From Bacteroidota bacterium (lineage in GTDB: Bacteria > Bacteroidota > Bacteroidia > Flavobacteriales > Flavobacteriaceae): a stretch of 12,730 nucleotides of DNA. The position numbers and the translations under genes were made by a program. The notes under the pieces are model-generated. The model saw only the letters and a program-made list of their open reading frames with translations, did no database searches and was not told the DNA's origin. The DNA is taken from positions 1 to 12,730 of the forward strand of contig JAACDD010000006.1 in the NCBI GenBank assembly GCA_009937085.1, given 5' to 3'. Shown in pieces: positions 1-7,508 of the stretch. Numbering within the stretch: position 1 is the first letter of the stretch; each line of letters begins with the position of its first letter.

Positions 1-56
1 AACCGCTTTAGCAAGTCGGCACCGTTGTAATTCAGTATGGCAATGGCAAGACTCAT
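1..56 (-). CDS. Family 2 glycosyltransferase, N-terminal fragment
   Basis: Only the first 17 codons and part of the next are in the window; the gene continues past the left edge. Read on the minus strand from the ATG at 56-54 the protein begins MSLAIAILNYNGADLLKR. The (V/I)ILNYNG-x-x-LL pattern is the first beta strand and nucleotide-sugar binding loop of GT-A fold family 2 glycosyltransferases. The ATG overlaps the TGA of the upstream HsdR_N-type gene by 4 nt (ATGA), so the two are probably translationally coupled and co-transcribed. By family, it would transfer a sugar from a nucleotide donor to a lipid or glycan at the inner face of the membrane. Acceptor and sugar cannot be inferred from this much. 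The family call rests on a short motif but a characteristic one. Confidence 0.72.
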   Translation of the reverse strand, partial: MSLAIAILNYNGADLLKR

Positions 57-502
57 AGTTGCAGTTGGTTTAGCGGAAATTCTTCTATAAACCGATAGGT
101 TTCGTTCTCCGTATCTATCTGACAATATACGTGTTGTAGTCCATTGGTAAGCATCAAAAAAGAGGCGTTTAAGGCCAATTGATAGCGTGCAATCTGGTCA
201 AAAGTATGTTGTGTGATTTGTATGGAGGGTGCTTTGCATTCTACCAATAAATTAATAGTAGCATTTTTTCCCGCCACAACCACATCAAAGCGTTTTTGTT
301 GTCCCATCAAATCAAATTGTTTTTCCACACTAAGGCGTGTTTTGCTAATGCCCTTTTGCAGTAAGTCTTGCACCACATGTTGGCGCACCCATTCTTCGGG
401 TGTAAGGACCACAAACTTTTTTCGAATGGGATCAAAAATAGTGCGTTTGTTTTCGTTACTTTTGGTTTTAAAGCTAAAAGGTGGAAATGCCAACTGTTGC
501 AT
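53..502 (-). CDS. Small HsdR N-terminal-domain (PD-(D/E)XK-like) protein
   Basis: A protein of about 149 residues resembling the N-terminal nuclease-like domain of type I restriction HsdR subunits (HSDR_N family), standing alone without the helicase motor. Visible core: RFDVVV, then about a dozen residues later LLVECKAP, which fits the D...(D/E)XK arrangement of the PD-(D/E)XK fold. The N-terminal part contains PEEWVRQH, also typical of this family. The first possible start is GTG at 508; I prefer the ATG at 502, two codons in. It runs divergently from holA across about 28 nt and overlaps the downstream glycosyltransferase by 4 nt. No specificity (HsdS), methylase (HsdM) or helicase partner is present, so a restriction role is not supported. 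The actual function is unknown; a nuclease or DNA-binding housekeeping role is only inference. Confidence 0.8.
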   Translation of the reverse strand: MQQLAFPPFSFKTKSNENKRTIFDPIRKKFVVLTPEEWVRQHVVQDLLQKGISKTRLSVEKQFDLMGQQKRFDVVVAGKNATINLLVECKAPSIQITQHTFDQIARYQLALNASFLMLTNGLQHVYCQIDTENETYRFIEEFPLNQLQL

Positions 503-530
503 AACCACAAAAGTGCTAAATTATTTTTCA
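503..530. promoter_or_regulatory. Compact divergent start region, HsdR_N gene / holA
   Basis: Only about 28 nt separate the chosen starts, so promoter elements must extend into the opposing coding regions. For the minus-strand gene a near-match to the Bacteroidota -7 box (CACTTTTG against TAnnTTTG) lies at 515-508. For holA a weak candidate is TTG at 497-499, a 17-nt spacer, then TAAATTAT at 517-524. Both are imperfect and were found by eye. Confidence 0.3.
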
Positions 531-1532
531 TTGGACGCATACGCATCGGTAAAGAGTGCTATTTCGCAGCGAAATTTCTCGCCCATCTACTTTTTAATGG
601 GGGATGAGCCTTTTTTTATTGATGAGATTAGCAACTTACTTATTGAAACCGTACTGCCCGAAGACCAGCGCGATTTTAATCAAACCATACTGTATGGAAA
701 AGATACGTCCATAGAAGAAATTGTTTCGGTATGCAAGCGGTTTCCTATGATGGCAGACTACCAATTGGTAGTGGTGCGCGAAGCGCATGAACTCAGCCGT
801 GCTATGGAGCAATTAACGGCATACGCTGAACAGCCACAACCCACAACGGTTTTGGTGATATGTTACAAAAACAAAAAGCTAGACAAACGTAAAAAACTCT
901 CGAAAGCCATTCAGAAAATTGGAACGATAGTGGAGAGTAAAAAGCTTTATGACAACAAATTGCCTTCGTGGATAGAACAACGTGTGCGCGCTATGAAACG
1001 CAGTATAGATTACAAAGCAGCGGCGGTGTTGGCAGAAAGTGTGGGTGCCGATTTGGGTACGCTAAACAATCAATTGGATAAACTTTGTCTTGTTGTAGCA
1101 GAAGGAGAAACAATTTCGGCAACGCATATCGAACAACATGTAGGCATCAGTAAGGAATACAATAATTTTGAACTGCGTAAAGCCTTGGGTACGGGTAATG
1201 TGGCACAGGCATATAAAATTGTGCATTACTTTGGACGCCATCCAAAACAACATCCGCTTTTGGGAACCATCAATAGCTTGTATAAATTTTATATGCAGTT
1301 GTTGACGTACCACGGCTTACCCTCAAAAAACCCGGATACGGCAGCAAAAGCATTGGGTATACATCCGTTTTTTTTAAAAGAAATCGAGCAGGCTGCACGG
1401 CGTTATCCGCTAAAATCAATCGTTCCTATTTTGGGTGTTATTAAGAAGGCGGATTTGGCAGCTAAAGGCGTTGATGCTGTTCCTATTTCGGAAGGGGAGG
1501 CCTTACAGCAATTGCTTAGTAAAGTGGCTTAG
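531..1532 (+). CDS. holA: DNA polymerase III, delta subunit
   Basis: This is the clamp-loader delta subunit, which opens the beta sliding clamp so it can be loaded on DNA. Near the N-terminus it carries SPIYFLMGDEPFFIDEI, the typical HolA opening strand and helix. The AAA-like region contains LVVVREAHEL and TTVLVICYKNKKLDKRKKL (Walker-like positions are degenerate, as usual in delta). The C-terminal helical collar includes NNFELRKALGTGN and HPFFLKEIEQAARRY. The frame is open far upstream, to 213, but that extension is antisense to the HsdR_N gene and is not protein-like. Likely starts are TTG at 531 (333 aa) or GTG at 513 (339 aa). I chose TTG because it places the conserved IYFLMG at the distance from Met that I remember for flavobacterial HolA. 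It ends with TAG, convergent with the E1 gene. Confidence 0.93.
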   Translation: MDAYASVKSAISQRNFSPIYFLMGDEPFFIDEISNLLIETVLPEDQRDFNQTILYGKDTSIEEIVSVCKRFPMMADYQLVVVREAHELSRAMEQLTAYAEQPQPTTVLVICYKNKKLDKRKKLSKAIQKIGTIVESKKLYDNKLPSWIEQRVRAMKRSIDYKAAAVLAESVGADLGTLNNQLDKLCLVVAEGETISATHIEQHVGISKEYNNFELRKALGTGNVAQAYKIVHYFGRHPKQHPLLGTINSLYKFYMQLLTYHGLPSKNPDTAAKALGIHPFFLKEIEQAARRYPLKSIVPILGVIKKADLAAKGVDAVPISEGEALQQLLSKVA

Positions 1533-1533
1533 T

Positions 1534-1592
1534 AGTTCTCGATACAATTTTCTATCGAAAATCACCTGTCTGCCGACAGGCAGGCTCGAACT
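1534..1592. repeat. Branched palindromic element between convergent genes
   Basis: A short outer inverted repeat AGTTC (1534-1538) / GAACT (1588-1592) encloses two hairpins. The first is TCGATA (1539-1544) with TATCGA (1553-1558) and an 8-nt loop. The second is CCTGTC (1565-1570) with GACAGG (1575-1580) and a 4-nt loop. The second region can refold as CTGCC-GACA-GGCAG (1570-1583). The layout resembles a three-way junction or dispersed REP-like element. I believe similar CCTGCCTG/CAGGCAGG palindromes are scattered in flavobacterial genomes, but that is memory and unchecked. It sits directly after the holA stop. Confidence 0.55.
1555..1584 (-). terminator. Possible terminator for the E1 gene
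   Basis: Reading leftward after the E1 stop, the GC-rich hairpin at 1584-1565 is followed by the T-rich stretch TGATTTT. This could act as a weak intrinsic terminator. There is no clean U-run, so the call is tentative. No good terminator is seen for holA on the other strand. Confidence 0.3.
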
Positions 1593-1635
1593 GACAGCTT
1601 TACTAACAGAAACTGCCTAATCTCTACTATCTCTC

Positions 1636-4044
1636 CTAAAGTGCAGGAAACTGATTCGGTTTTACCTCATGCATAATGGCATATACTTTTTCCACTACAT
1701 CCTCAATGGAAGGTTTAGAGAAATAGTCGCCATCTGTGCCGTATGCTGGGCGATGTGCTTTTGCGGTTAGCAATGTGGGTTGGCTATCTAAGTGTTGATA
1801 GATGTTTTGTTTTTCCAGTAATTGGCTTAGGATATAGGCGCTTCCACCACCAGGAACGTCCTCATCTACAATGAGTAAACGGTTTGTTTTTTGGACACTT
1901 GCGCCAATAACTGCGGTTGAGTCGAAGGGAATAAGCGATTGTACATCAATTACTTCAGCATTAATACCCAATTTAACTAATTTTTCGGCGGCAATTTGCA
2001 CCAATCGCAAGGTAGAGCCGTAGGATACAACGGTGATATCTGTACCCGTACGTAGTTGTTCGGCTACCCCAATAGGCACGGTAAATTCGCCAAAGTTCTC
2101 AGGTTGTTTTTCTTTGAGTCTATATCCGTTAAGCGGCTCAATAACAAGGGCAGGATCGCGACCTTGTAAGAGTGTATTGTACATACCACTTGCTTGGGTG
2201 AGGTTTCGCGGCACCAAAAGATACATACCACGCAATAAACTTACCAAACCACCCATGGGCGATCCGGAATGCCAAATCCCTTCTAAACGGTGTCCACGCG
2301 TTCTTATAATCAGCGGAGCGGCCTGTTTTCCTCTTGTGCGATAATGCAATGTTGCCAAATCATCGGACATGAGTTGTAATGCATAGAGCACGTAATCTAA
2401 ATATTGAATTTCGGCAATAGGGCGTAAGCCTCTAAATGCCATGCCAATGCCTTCGCCAATGATGGTTGCCTCACGAATGCCTCGATCGGCAACGCGTTCT
2501 TCACCGTAAATTTCTTGTAGCCCTTCTAGTCCTTGATTTACATCGCCAATTTTCCCACTGTCCTCTCCGAAGACAAGCATTTTTGGATGTTTTTTTAGCA
2601 ATGCGTCAAAGTTGTCTCGCAACACCACACGTCCGTCAACCATGGTGGCTTCGTCCGCGTATTTTGCAGGAATGGTAGGCACATGTAAGGATGAATTCTC
2701 AAATTCATTGTAAAGTGAATCGCTGTATAATTTTTGGGTTTCTTGTTGTTTGTTTTTCCACCAATTGGCTAATGCGGTTCTTGTTTGTGCATTTTTTCCA
2801 TTAGTCAATAACAAGGCTTCTCGAACTGATGTGTAAACAGATTTTCTGTACACGGTATTCTTTTTCGCAAGCAAGGCTACTAAGGAAGCAAGTTCGTTGT
2901 TTGTTGGGAACTCTTGCGCCATTTTTTGCACCAATTCGTGAGCTTCTTTTTGCTCTGCTTGAATGGGGGCTAAATAGCTGTTCCAAGCTGTGGTTTTAGC
3001 TTCTTTAGCTTTTAATGTGGCTTTCTCTTCAAGGGCAGCAATTTCGCTTTCAGTAGCAATGTTTTGGGCAATAATCCATTTTCTAAAGGTTTTATTGCAA
3101 TCAAATTCCTTTTCCCATGCCAAACGCTCATCCGATTTATAGCGTTCGTGCGAACCAGATGTGGAGTGCCCTAAAGGTTGTGTAAGTTCTGTAACATGTA
3201 CCAAAATAGGCACGTGTTCTGTTCGTGCTAAATTGCTTGCACGAGTATAGGCTTCTATAAGAGCCGCATAATCCCAACCCACAACCTCAATGATTTCAAG
3301 ACCTTTAACGTTTTCATTGCGTTGCATCCCTGCCATAGCTTTGGAAATACTTTCCTTAACCGTTTGATGTGAATTGTCAACAGAAATACCGTAGCCATCG
3401 TCCCAAACACTAACGACCATAGGAACTTGTAAAACGCCAGCAGCGTTTAGTGTTTCAAAGAATAGGCCTTCACTAGTACTTGCGTTGCCAATGGTACCCC
3501 AAGCGACTTCGTTTCCGTCATTAGAAAGGGCTTTGTCTTGCATGGAATCGACCTTTCTAAAAAGCTTTGATGCATGCGCTAGCCCAAGCAATCGTGGCAT
3601 TTGGGCTGCGGTACACGAAACATCAGAATAGGAATTTTTTGTTTCAACCAGCGGGAGTAAATTTCCCTTACTGTCAAGCGTATCTGTATTAAAATGTCCA
3701 ACCATTTGCCTTCCCGAAGACATGGGTTCAGCAATGGGATCCGCGTGACCGTAAACACTTGCGAAAATATGTTTGGGTTTGAGTGCGCCAATCGACATCA
3801 TAAAGGTTTGATCGCGGTAGTAACCAGATCTAAAGTCGCCGTTTTCGAACACTTTAGCCATGGCTATTTGGGCGAGTTCTTTGCCATCTCCAAAAATGCC
3901 GAACTTACCTTTACCAGAGAGGACTTCTTTTCTTCCCAAAATACTCACCTGTCGACTCAACGACGTGATATAGAAATCATTTAAGATGTCTTTTTTAAAA
4001 TCGTCAAAGGTGCCTTTTGATGAGGCAAGGTTTACGCTTTTCAT
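1636..4044 (-). CDS. Fused 2-oxoacid dehydrogenase E1, alpha and beta subunits
   Basis: A thiamine-diphosphate E1 of 802 aa joining both subunits in one chain. It decarboxylates a 2-oxo acid and passes the acyl group to a lipoyl E2. The alpha half (about 20-330) has the TPP motif region IGNASTSEGLFFETLNAAG...WDDGYGIS (186-221) and QPLGHSTSGSHERYKS near H293, where the catalytic His/phosphorylation-loop region lies. That loop is closer to branched-chain than to pyruvate E1. A helical linker covers about 330-465. The beta half (about 470-790) has GED at 493-495, the TPP-activating glutamate candidate E525 in RGIREATI, RTRGHRLEGIWHSGSP, and a C-terminal transketolase-type domain with LLIVDEDVPGGGSAY. 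Start: ATG at 4044 is preferred over the in-frame TTG at 4056, which overlaps the -7 box. Substrate is not certain; branched-chain 2-oxo acids are my first guess. The two Mg-ligand positions carry Asn187 and Asp216, the reverse of the usual Asp/Asn. Confidence 0.9.
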   Translation of the reverse strand: MKSVNLASSKGTFDDFKKDILNDFYITSLSRQVSILGRKEVLSGKGKFGIFGDGKELAQIAMAKVFENGDFRSGYYRDQTFMMSIGALKPKHIFASVYGHADPIAEPMSSGRQMVGHFNTDTLDSKGNLLPLVETKNSYSDVSCTAAQMPRLLGLAHASKLFRKVDSMQDKALSNDGNEVAWGTIGNASTSEGLFFETLNAAGVLQVPMVVSVWDDGYGISVDNSHQTVKESISKAMAGMQRNENVKGLEIIEVVGWDYAALIEAYTRASNLARTEHVPILVHVTELTQPLGHSTSGSHERYKSDERLAWEKEFDCNKTFRKWIIAQNIATESEIAALEEKATLKAKEAKTTAWNSYLAPIQAEQKEAHELVQKMAQEFPTNNELASLVALLAKKNTVYRKSVYTSVREALLLTNGKNAQTRTALANWWKNKQQETQKLYSDSLYNEFENSSLHVPTIPAKYADEATMVDGRVVLRDNFDALLKKHPKMLVFGEDSGKIGDVNQGLEGLQEIYGEERVADRGIREATIIGEGIGMAFRGLRPIAEIQYLDYVLYALQLMSDDLATLHYRTRGKQAAPLIIRTRGHRLEGIWHSGSPMGGLVSLLRGMYLLVPRNLTQASGMYNTLLQGRDPALVIEPLNGYRLKEKQPENFGEFTVPIGVAEQLRTGTDITVVSYGSTLRLVQIAAEKLVKLGINAEVIDVQSLIPFDSTAVIGASVQKTNRLLIVDEDVPGGGSAYILSQLLEKQNIYQHLDSQPTLLTAKAHRPAYGTDGDYFSKPSIEDVVEKVYAIMHEVKPNQFPAL

Positions 4045-4053
4045 AAAGTTCTG

Positions 4054-4061
4054 CAAATTTA
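4054..4061 (-). promoter_or_regulatory. -7 promoter box for the E1 gene
   Basis: The minus strand reads TAAATTTG, an exact match to the Bacteroidota -7 consensus TAnnTTTG, ending 9 nt before the E1 ATG at 4044. No convincing -33 TTG is visible at the normal spacing. If used, transcription would begin within a few nt of the start codon and give an almost leaderless mRNA. It lies in the 45-nt gap after the M1-like gene, so E1 may be transcribed separately from the upstream operon. Confidence 0.5.
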
Positions 4062-4089
4062 CGAAAAATGCGCGTACGCTTGGGTTAAC

Positions 4090-6828
4090 TTAAAACCAAC
4101 TTCTCGAAAATAATTGGGCTAAAGCCGCAGGTCGTAAAGACAACTGAAATCGAATTTGCGTTGGATACGCATTTTTTGTCATCAAATTACCTGTAGCATC
4201 ATAGAGTGGAAAATGTACTTCAAAAAAGTCTGGTATTAAATTAAACGATACGCCAGTACCCCAGTGCGTATGTGTTTTTTGCGTGCTGTTTTTTATCCAA
4301 CCAACTTCTGCGTAGCCCTCTATCCAGCGCCAAAGCGTTGTTGATGCTTGTGTTGTGATAAGCCATTTGTTTGCACTGCTTATACTCCCTGCAGTTCGCA
4401 GTGCGCCCTCAGCCTTGATGTATTGTTGTGAGAAGAACCCTTCCGTTTCGGAACGCCCGTACAAATCATATTGAAATAAATAATCGTTAACACGAGAGCT
4501 GTTGTAATCAAAATAGCTGTCGTCAGAAGTGTTTTGAAAAAATCCACCTGCAAAAACACGAAATGTAAACCGTCGGTTAGGTAAATAATAGTAGATATAT
4601 TCTGTTTCAGCGCTGAGTTTTTTAAACGATTTTGCCCATTGTAACTCTGTTTTGGTGGATAAGTTCTGAAGGGCATTACCACTTTTAGATTGAAATGATA
4701 ACAAACTCACTCCATAGTTTCTCCTGCTGTCATCCTCGGGCAAATCTTCAAGACGTACTGAAATATGACGTAACAATAAAGACGAGCGATCTTTTTGCTG
4801 AATACCCTTTGGTCTAAAATTAAATTTCAAAGATGGACTAAATGTACTGTATCGTTTATTTGCAGCGTAATTATAAGATGAACCAAAGAGCGTTGCACGT
4901 GTGAGGTAATGCGACTTGTTCTTGTGATAAAGATTCCAAACTAAAAAGCCTACTCCGTTTGCCTGACCGCTTTTTGTCCCGTATTGCGGGCTTAATTTAA
5001 ATTTAAAATTGTTGCTTAAAATGCTGCTATTTCCAATTGATAGCCCAGCTAAAAATCCATCGTAAACGTTGTATCCAAAATCGGGCGAAACCAACAGTAC
5101 CGAGTTGCCACTTTGCGGAATATCTTGCAATAACCGTAGGCGTAAATTATTTCTAAATAGCCGTTTGTTCAGGTTGTAACTGTTGTTATTTAACGATAAT
5201 TCGGGAATTAAATGATTCTTATTTACGATTAATTCCTTGGTGGTTTTTTTATCAAAAACCTTACTGTAAGGCAATTCATCGGCTACCAGCCAGAGGGTAC
5301 TTTGCGGTCCATTTTGTTTGGTGATCGTCAATGGTACAGCTGCGTTTTTATTCCTACTCGCAACAGTCAATTCATAGGTTTCTTTTTTAATTCTTTTGGA
5401 AGAAATTGAAAGATCACCATTGTTGTTTTGGGATATGTAGTGATCAAAAAACCAATCAATGGGTTTAGCTGTTCTTTTCGCCAATTCCTTACGAAGAATA
5501 GTATCTAAACGAGTTGTTTTTGGCAGTGCACTTAGTGCGTCTAAAAATGTATTATTTTTTAAATACGCATCTAGATGGAGTAGTGCTAACCCTGCTCTAT
5601 ATGGATTTGCCACTCTGCGGTTGTAACGTGTAAGTTTCCCTTTTGGAATATTTAAGGCTTGTCCTCTGTTCTTATTTGCCGATACATTGGCTGCAATTTC
5701 CCAACTTCTGTAATATGGCGCTTGGGTAAAATGATAGTTTTTGATGATAGGCCATGTGTTTAATTTCCCTGTGGCTTTAAGGTCAGGGTAGTTTGCACTG
5801 ACATATCGCTGCCATAAGTAAAAGGGCAGTCCATCTGTAAGCCATGTTGCGTTTTTCTTTTGTGATCCAAATCGATGTTCAACACATTGTTCCAAAATAA
5901 TTTTAAGAAGCTTAAGCTCAGTAACTTGATTTTTGTCAAATGCATTCAGAAACTGCGGTAAGGACTCGAGTGCTAAAAGCGGGGATTGTACATAATCTTT
6001 TTGAAGCGCCCAAAATACTTGCGGATGCTCATCTGGAAACACATCCTCTACAAAGGATGAAATACGATCAATTTTTTTACTAAAACCAGCTGACCTATCT
6101 GACGGTAACATATCCGTTATAAGTTCCGATTTTCCAAAAACAACACGCTTATAGCTGTCTTTTTTGGTTAGAAGTAGAGGTGCATACGCTTCGCTGTTTT
6201 TTGTTGGAAGAACGACGCTGACTTCTTCGGGAACCTCAAAATTAAAGGTTGTTGTTGCGTCTGGACTTAATGCTTTCCCAAAGCTTAAATTACTATCGTG
6301 TACCCATGTGCCGTTTACGTTTTGTGTAGCAAGAACCAAATACCAATGATTTGCATGTAGTTCGTCTTTTGCAGCACCGTATTTAAAAATAGCCGCATTT
6401 GGTAATTGAACAGTATAATTAATAGTAAAAGAAAACTGCGCATTTGATGCAATAGGTCTTGGGAGTGATACCTCAACAATATCAATAGCCGAAGGAAATC
6501 TTTTCCAGCTTAATGCGTGAGTAGCATTGCGCATAGTTTTAATTGTAGTAAACCCTCGTTTTTGTTTACTGGCACGAATTATTTTGTAGTCGTATTCCAT
6601 TGCTAAAAACGCTCCCAAAGGACTGCGTTCCGAAGCATAGGCATGATTCCAGTCAAGTAAAATAATTTTATCAACAGCAACATCACTTGTGTTTGTCCAC
6701 GTAATCTCCTGAGATATATTAATATGGTTAGAACTGCCGTCCCAAGCGACATCCAATTTATAGTTATGCTGCGCAAAGGCAAAAGCATAACAGCTTAAAA
6801 AACACAAAACGAAAAGTTTTTGGCGCAT
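4090..6828 (-). CDS. Secreted M1-peptidase-like protein with C-terminal beta-barrel; catalytic site lost
   Basis: 912 aa. Signal peptide MRQKLFVLCFLSCYAFAFA with probable cleavage before Q20. Residues about 20-210 look like the beta-rich N-terminal domain of M1 aminopeptidases. LALES (285-289) stands where the GAMEN exopeptidase motif would be and keeps its Glu (E288). The zinc site HExxHxxFG is replaced by EQCVEHRFG (313-321), and WLNEG by WLTDG (329-333), so neither zinc His nor the catalytic Glu is present. From about 560 to the end the protein is rich in alternating aromatic strands (PDFGYNVYDGFLAGLSIGN and onward) and ends in Phe, as expected of an outer-membrane barrel. It probably has a barrel in the outer membrane and a non-catalytic, possibly binding or chaperone-like, M1 domain. 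The ATG abuts the TAA of the LOG gene (TAAATG), which indicates translational coupling. Substrate or partner is unknown. Confidence 0.78.
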   Translation of the reverse strand: MRQKLFVLCFLSCYAFAFAQHNYKLDVAWDGSSNHINISQEITWTNTSDVAVDKIILLDWNHAYASERSPLGAFLAMEYDYKIIRASKQKRGFTTIKTMRNATHALSWKRFPSAIDIVEVSLPRPIASNAQFSFTINYTVQLPNAAIFKYGAAKDELHANHWYLVLATQNVNGTWVHDSNLSFGKALSPDATTTFNFEVPEEVSVVLPTKNSEAYAPLLLTKKDSYKRVVFGKSELITDMLPSDRSAGFSKKIDRISSFVEDVFPDEHPQVFWALQKDYVQSPLLALESLPQFLNAFDKNQVTELKLLKIILEQCVEHRFGSQKKNATWLTDGLPFYLWQRYVSANYPDLKATGKLNTWPIIKNYHFTQAPYYRSWEIAANVSANKNRGQALNIPKGKLTRYNRRVANPYRAGLALLHLDAYLKNNTFLDALSALPKTTRLDTILRKELAKRTAKPIDWFFDHYISQNNNGDLSISSKRIKKETYELTVASRNKNAAVPLTITKQNGPQSTLWLVADELPYSKVFDKKTTKELIVNKNHLIPELSLNNNSYNLNKRLFRNNLRLRLLQDIPQSGNSVLLVSPDFGYNVYDGFLAGLSIGNSSILSNNFKFKLSPQYGTKSGQANGVGFLVWNLYHKNKSHYLTRATLFGSSYNYAANKRYSTFSPSLKFNFRPKGIQQKDRSSLLLRHISVRLEDLPEDDSRRNYGVSLLSFQSKSGNALQNLSTKTELQWAKSFKKLSAETEYIYYYLPNRRFTFRVFAGGFFQNTSDDSYFDYNSSRVNDYLFQYDLYGRSETEGFFSQQYIKAEGALRTAGSISSANKWLITTQASTTLWRWIEGYAEVGWIKNSTQKTHTHWGTGVSFNLIPDFFEVHFPLYDATGNLMTKNAYPTQIRFQLSLRPAALAQLFSRSWF

Positions 6829-7503
6829 TTAGAAGTTTGGCGTAAAGGTGTTTTTGGTGTGGAATTGCAAGACATGCGCAACAGCTTCGTCGACATCGTC
6901 CACAACCTTAATTAAGTCTAAATCTTCTGGACTAATATTTTCATACTCCTCTAAAATCGTCTTTTTAATCCAATCCATCATACCTGACCAAAAATCAGAA
7001 CCAAACAGTACAATTGGAAATTTTTTGATTTTTTCAGTTTGAATTAACGTCAATGCCTCAAAGAGTTCATCCAAAGTACCAAAGCCACCCGGCATCACCA
7101 CAAACGCTTGTGAATATTTGATAAACATCACTTTTCTGACAAAGAAATAGTCAAAGTCGATGAGTTTGTCTTTGTCAATATACGGATTGTCTTTTTGTTC
7201 AAAAGGTAATTCAATATTAAGCCCCACAGAGGTTCCACCTCCTTGTTGAGCTCCTTTGTTTGCAGCCTCCATTAGACCAGGACCACCACCCGTAATAACG
7301 CCAAATCCGTGTTGTACTATTTTTTCTGCAATAGCAACGGTTTGTTTGTAAACAGGATGATCGGGTTTGGTACGCGCCGATCCAAAAACGGATACGCAAG
7401 GGCCAATAACCCCCATTTGTTCAAATCCATTAACAAACTCCCCCATGATTTTAAACAACAACCATGAGTTACTCGATTTCATTTCAGTCCATGTTTTTCC
7501 CAT
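6829..7503 (-). CDS. LOG-family nucleoside monophosphate phosphoribohydrolase (TIGR00730 type)
   Basis: 224 aa, cytoplasmic, Rossmann-like fold. Members hydrolyse the N-glycosidic bond of nucleoside 5'-monophosphates, including cytokinin precursors, releasing base and ribose 5-phosphate. Diagnostic features: CVSVFGSAR near residue 36; GGGPGLMEAANKGA from 72; and the catalytic loop PGGFGTLDE at 138-146, matching the LOG signature PGGxGTxxE. The segment FFVRKVMFIKYSQAFVVMPGG fits the paralogue common in Bacteroidota. The ATG at 7503 lies 5 nt after the uvrA stop, and its TAA is directly followed by the ATG of the M1-like gene, so it sits mid-operon. The physiological nucleotide is unknown. The name lysine decarboxylase sometimes given to this family is an old misannotation. 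Confidence 0.9.
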   Translation of the reverse strand: MGKTWTEMKSSNSWLLFKIMGEFVNGFEQMGVIGPCVSVFGSARTKPDHPVYKQTVAIAEKIVQHGFGVITGGGPGLMEAANKGAQQGGGTSVGLNIELPFEQKDNPYIDKDKLIDFDYFFVRKVMFIKYSQAFVVMPGGFGTLDELFEALTLIQTEKIKKFPIVLFGSDFWSGMMDWIKKTILEEYENISPEDLDLIKVVDDVDEAVAHVLQFHTKNTFTPNF

Positions 7504-7508
7504 ATGAT

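Noticed and set aside
53..502. HsdR-like protein as part of a restriction or defence system
   Set aside because: It is a lone N-terminal domain next to holA and a glycosyltransferase, with no HsdM, HsdS or helicase and no mobile-element traces.
213..530. Long N-terminal extension of the holA reading frame
   Set aside because: It is antisense to the well-supported HsdR_N gene, is not similar to any HolA N-terminus, and would give an over-long protein.
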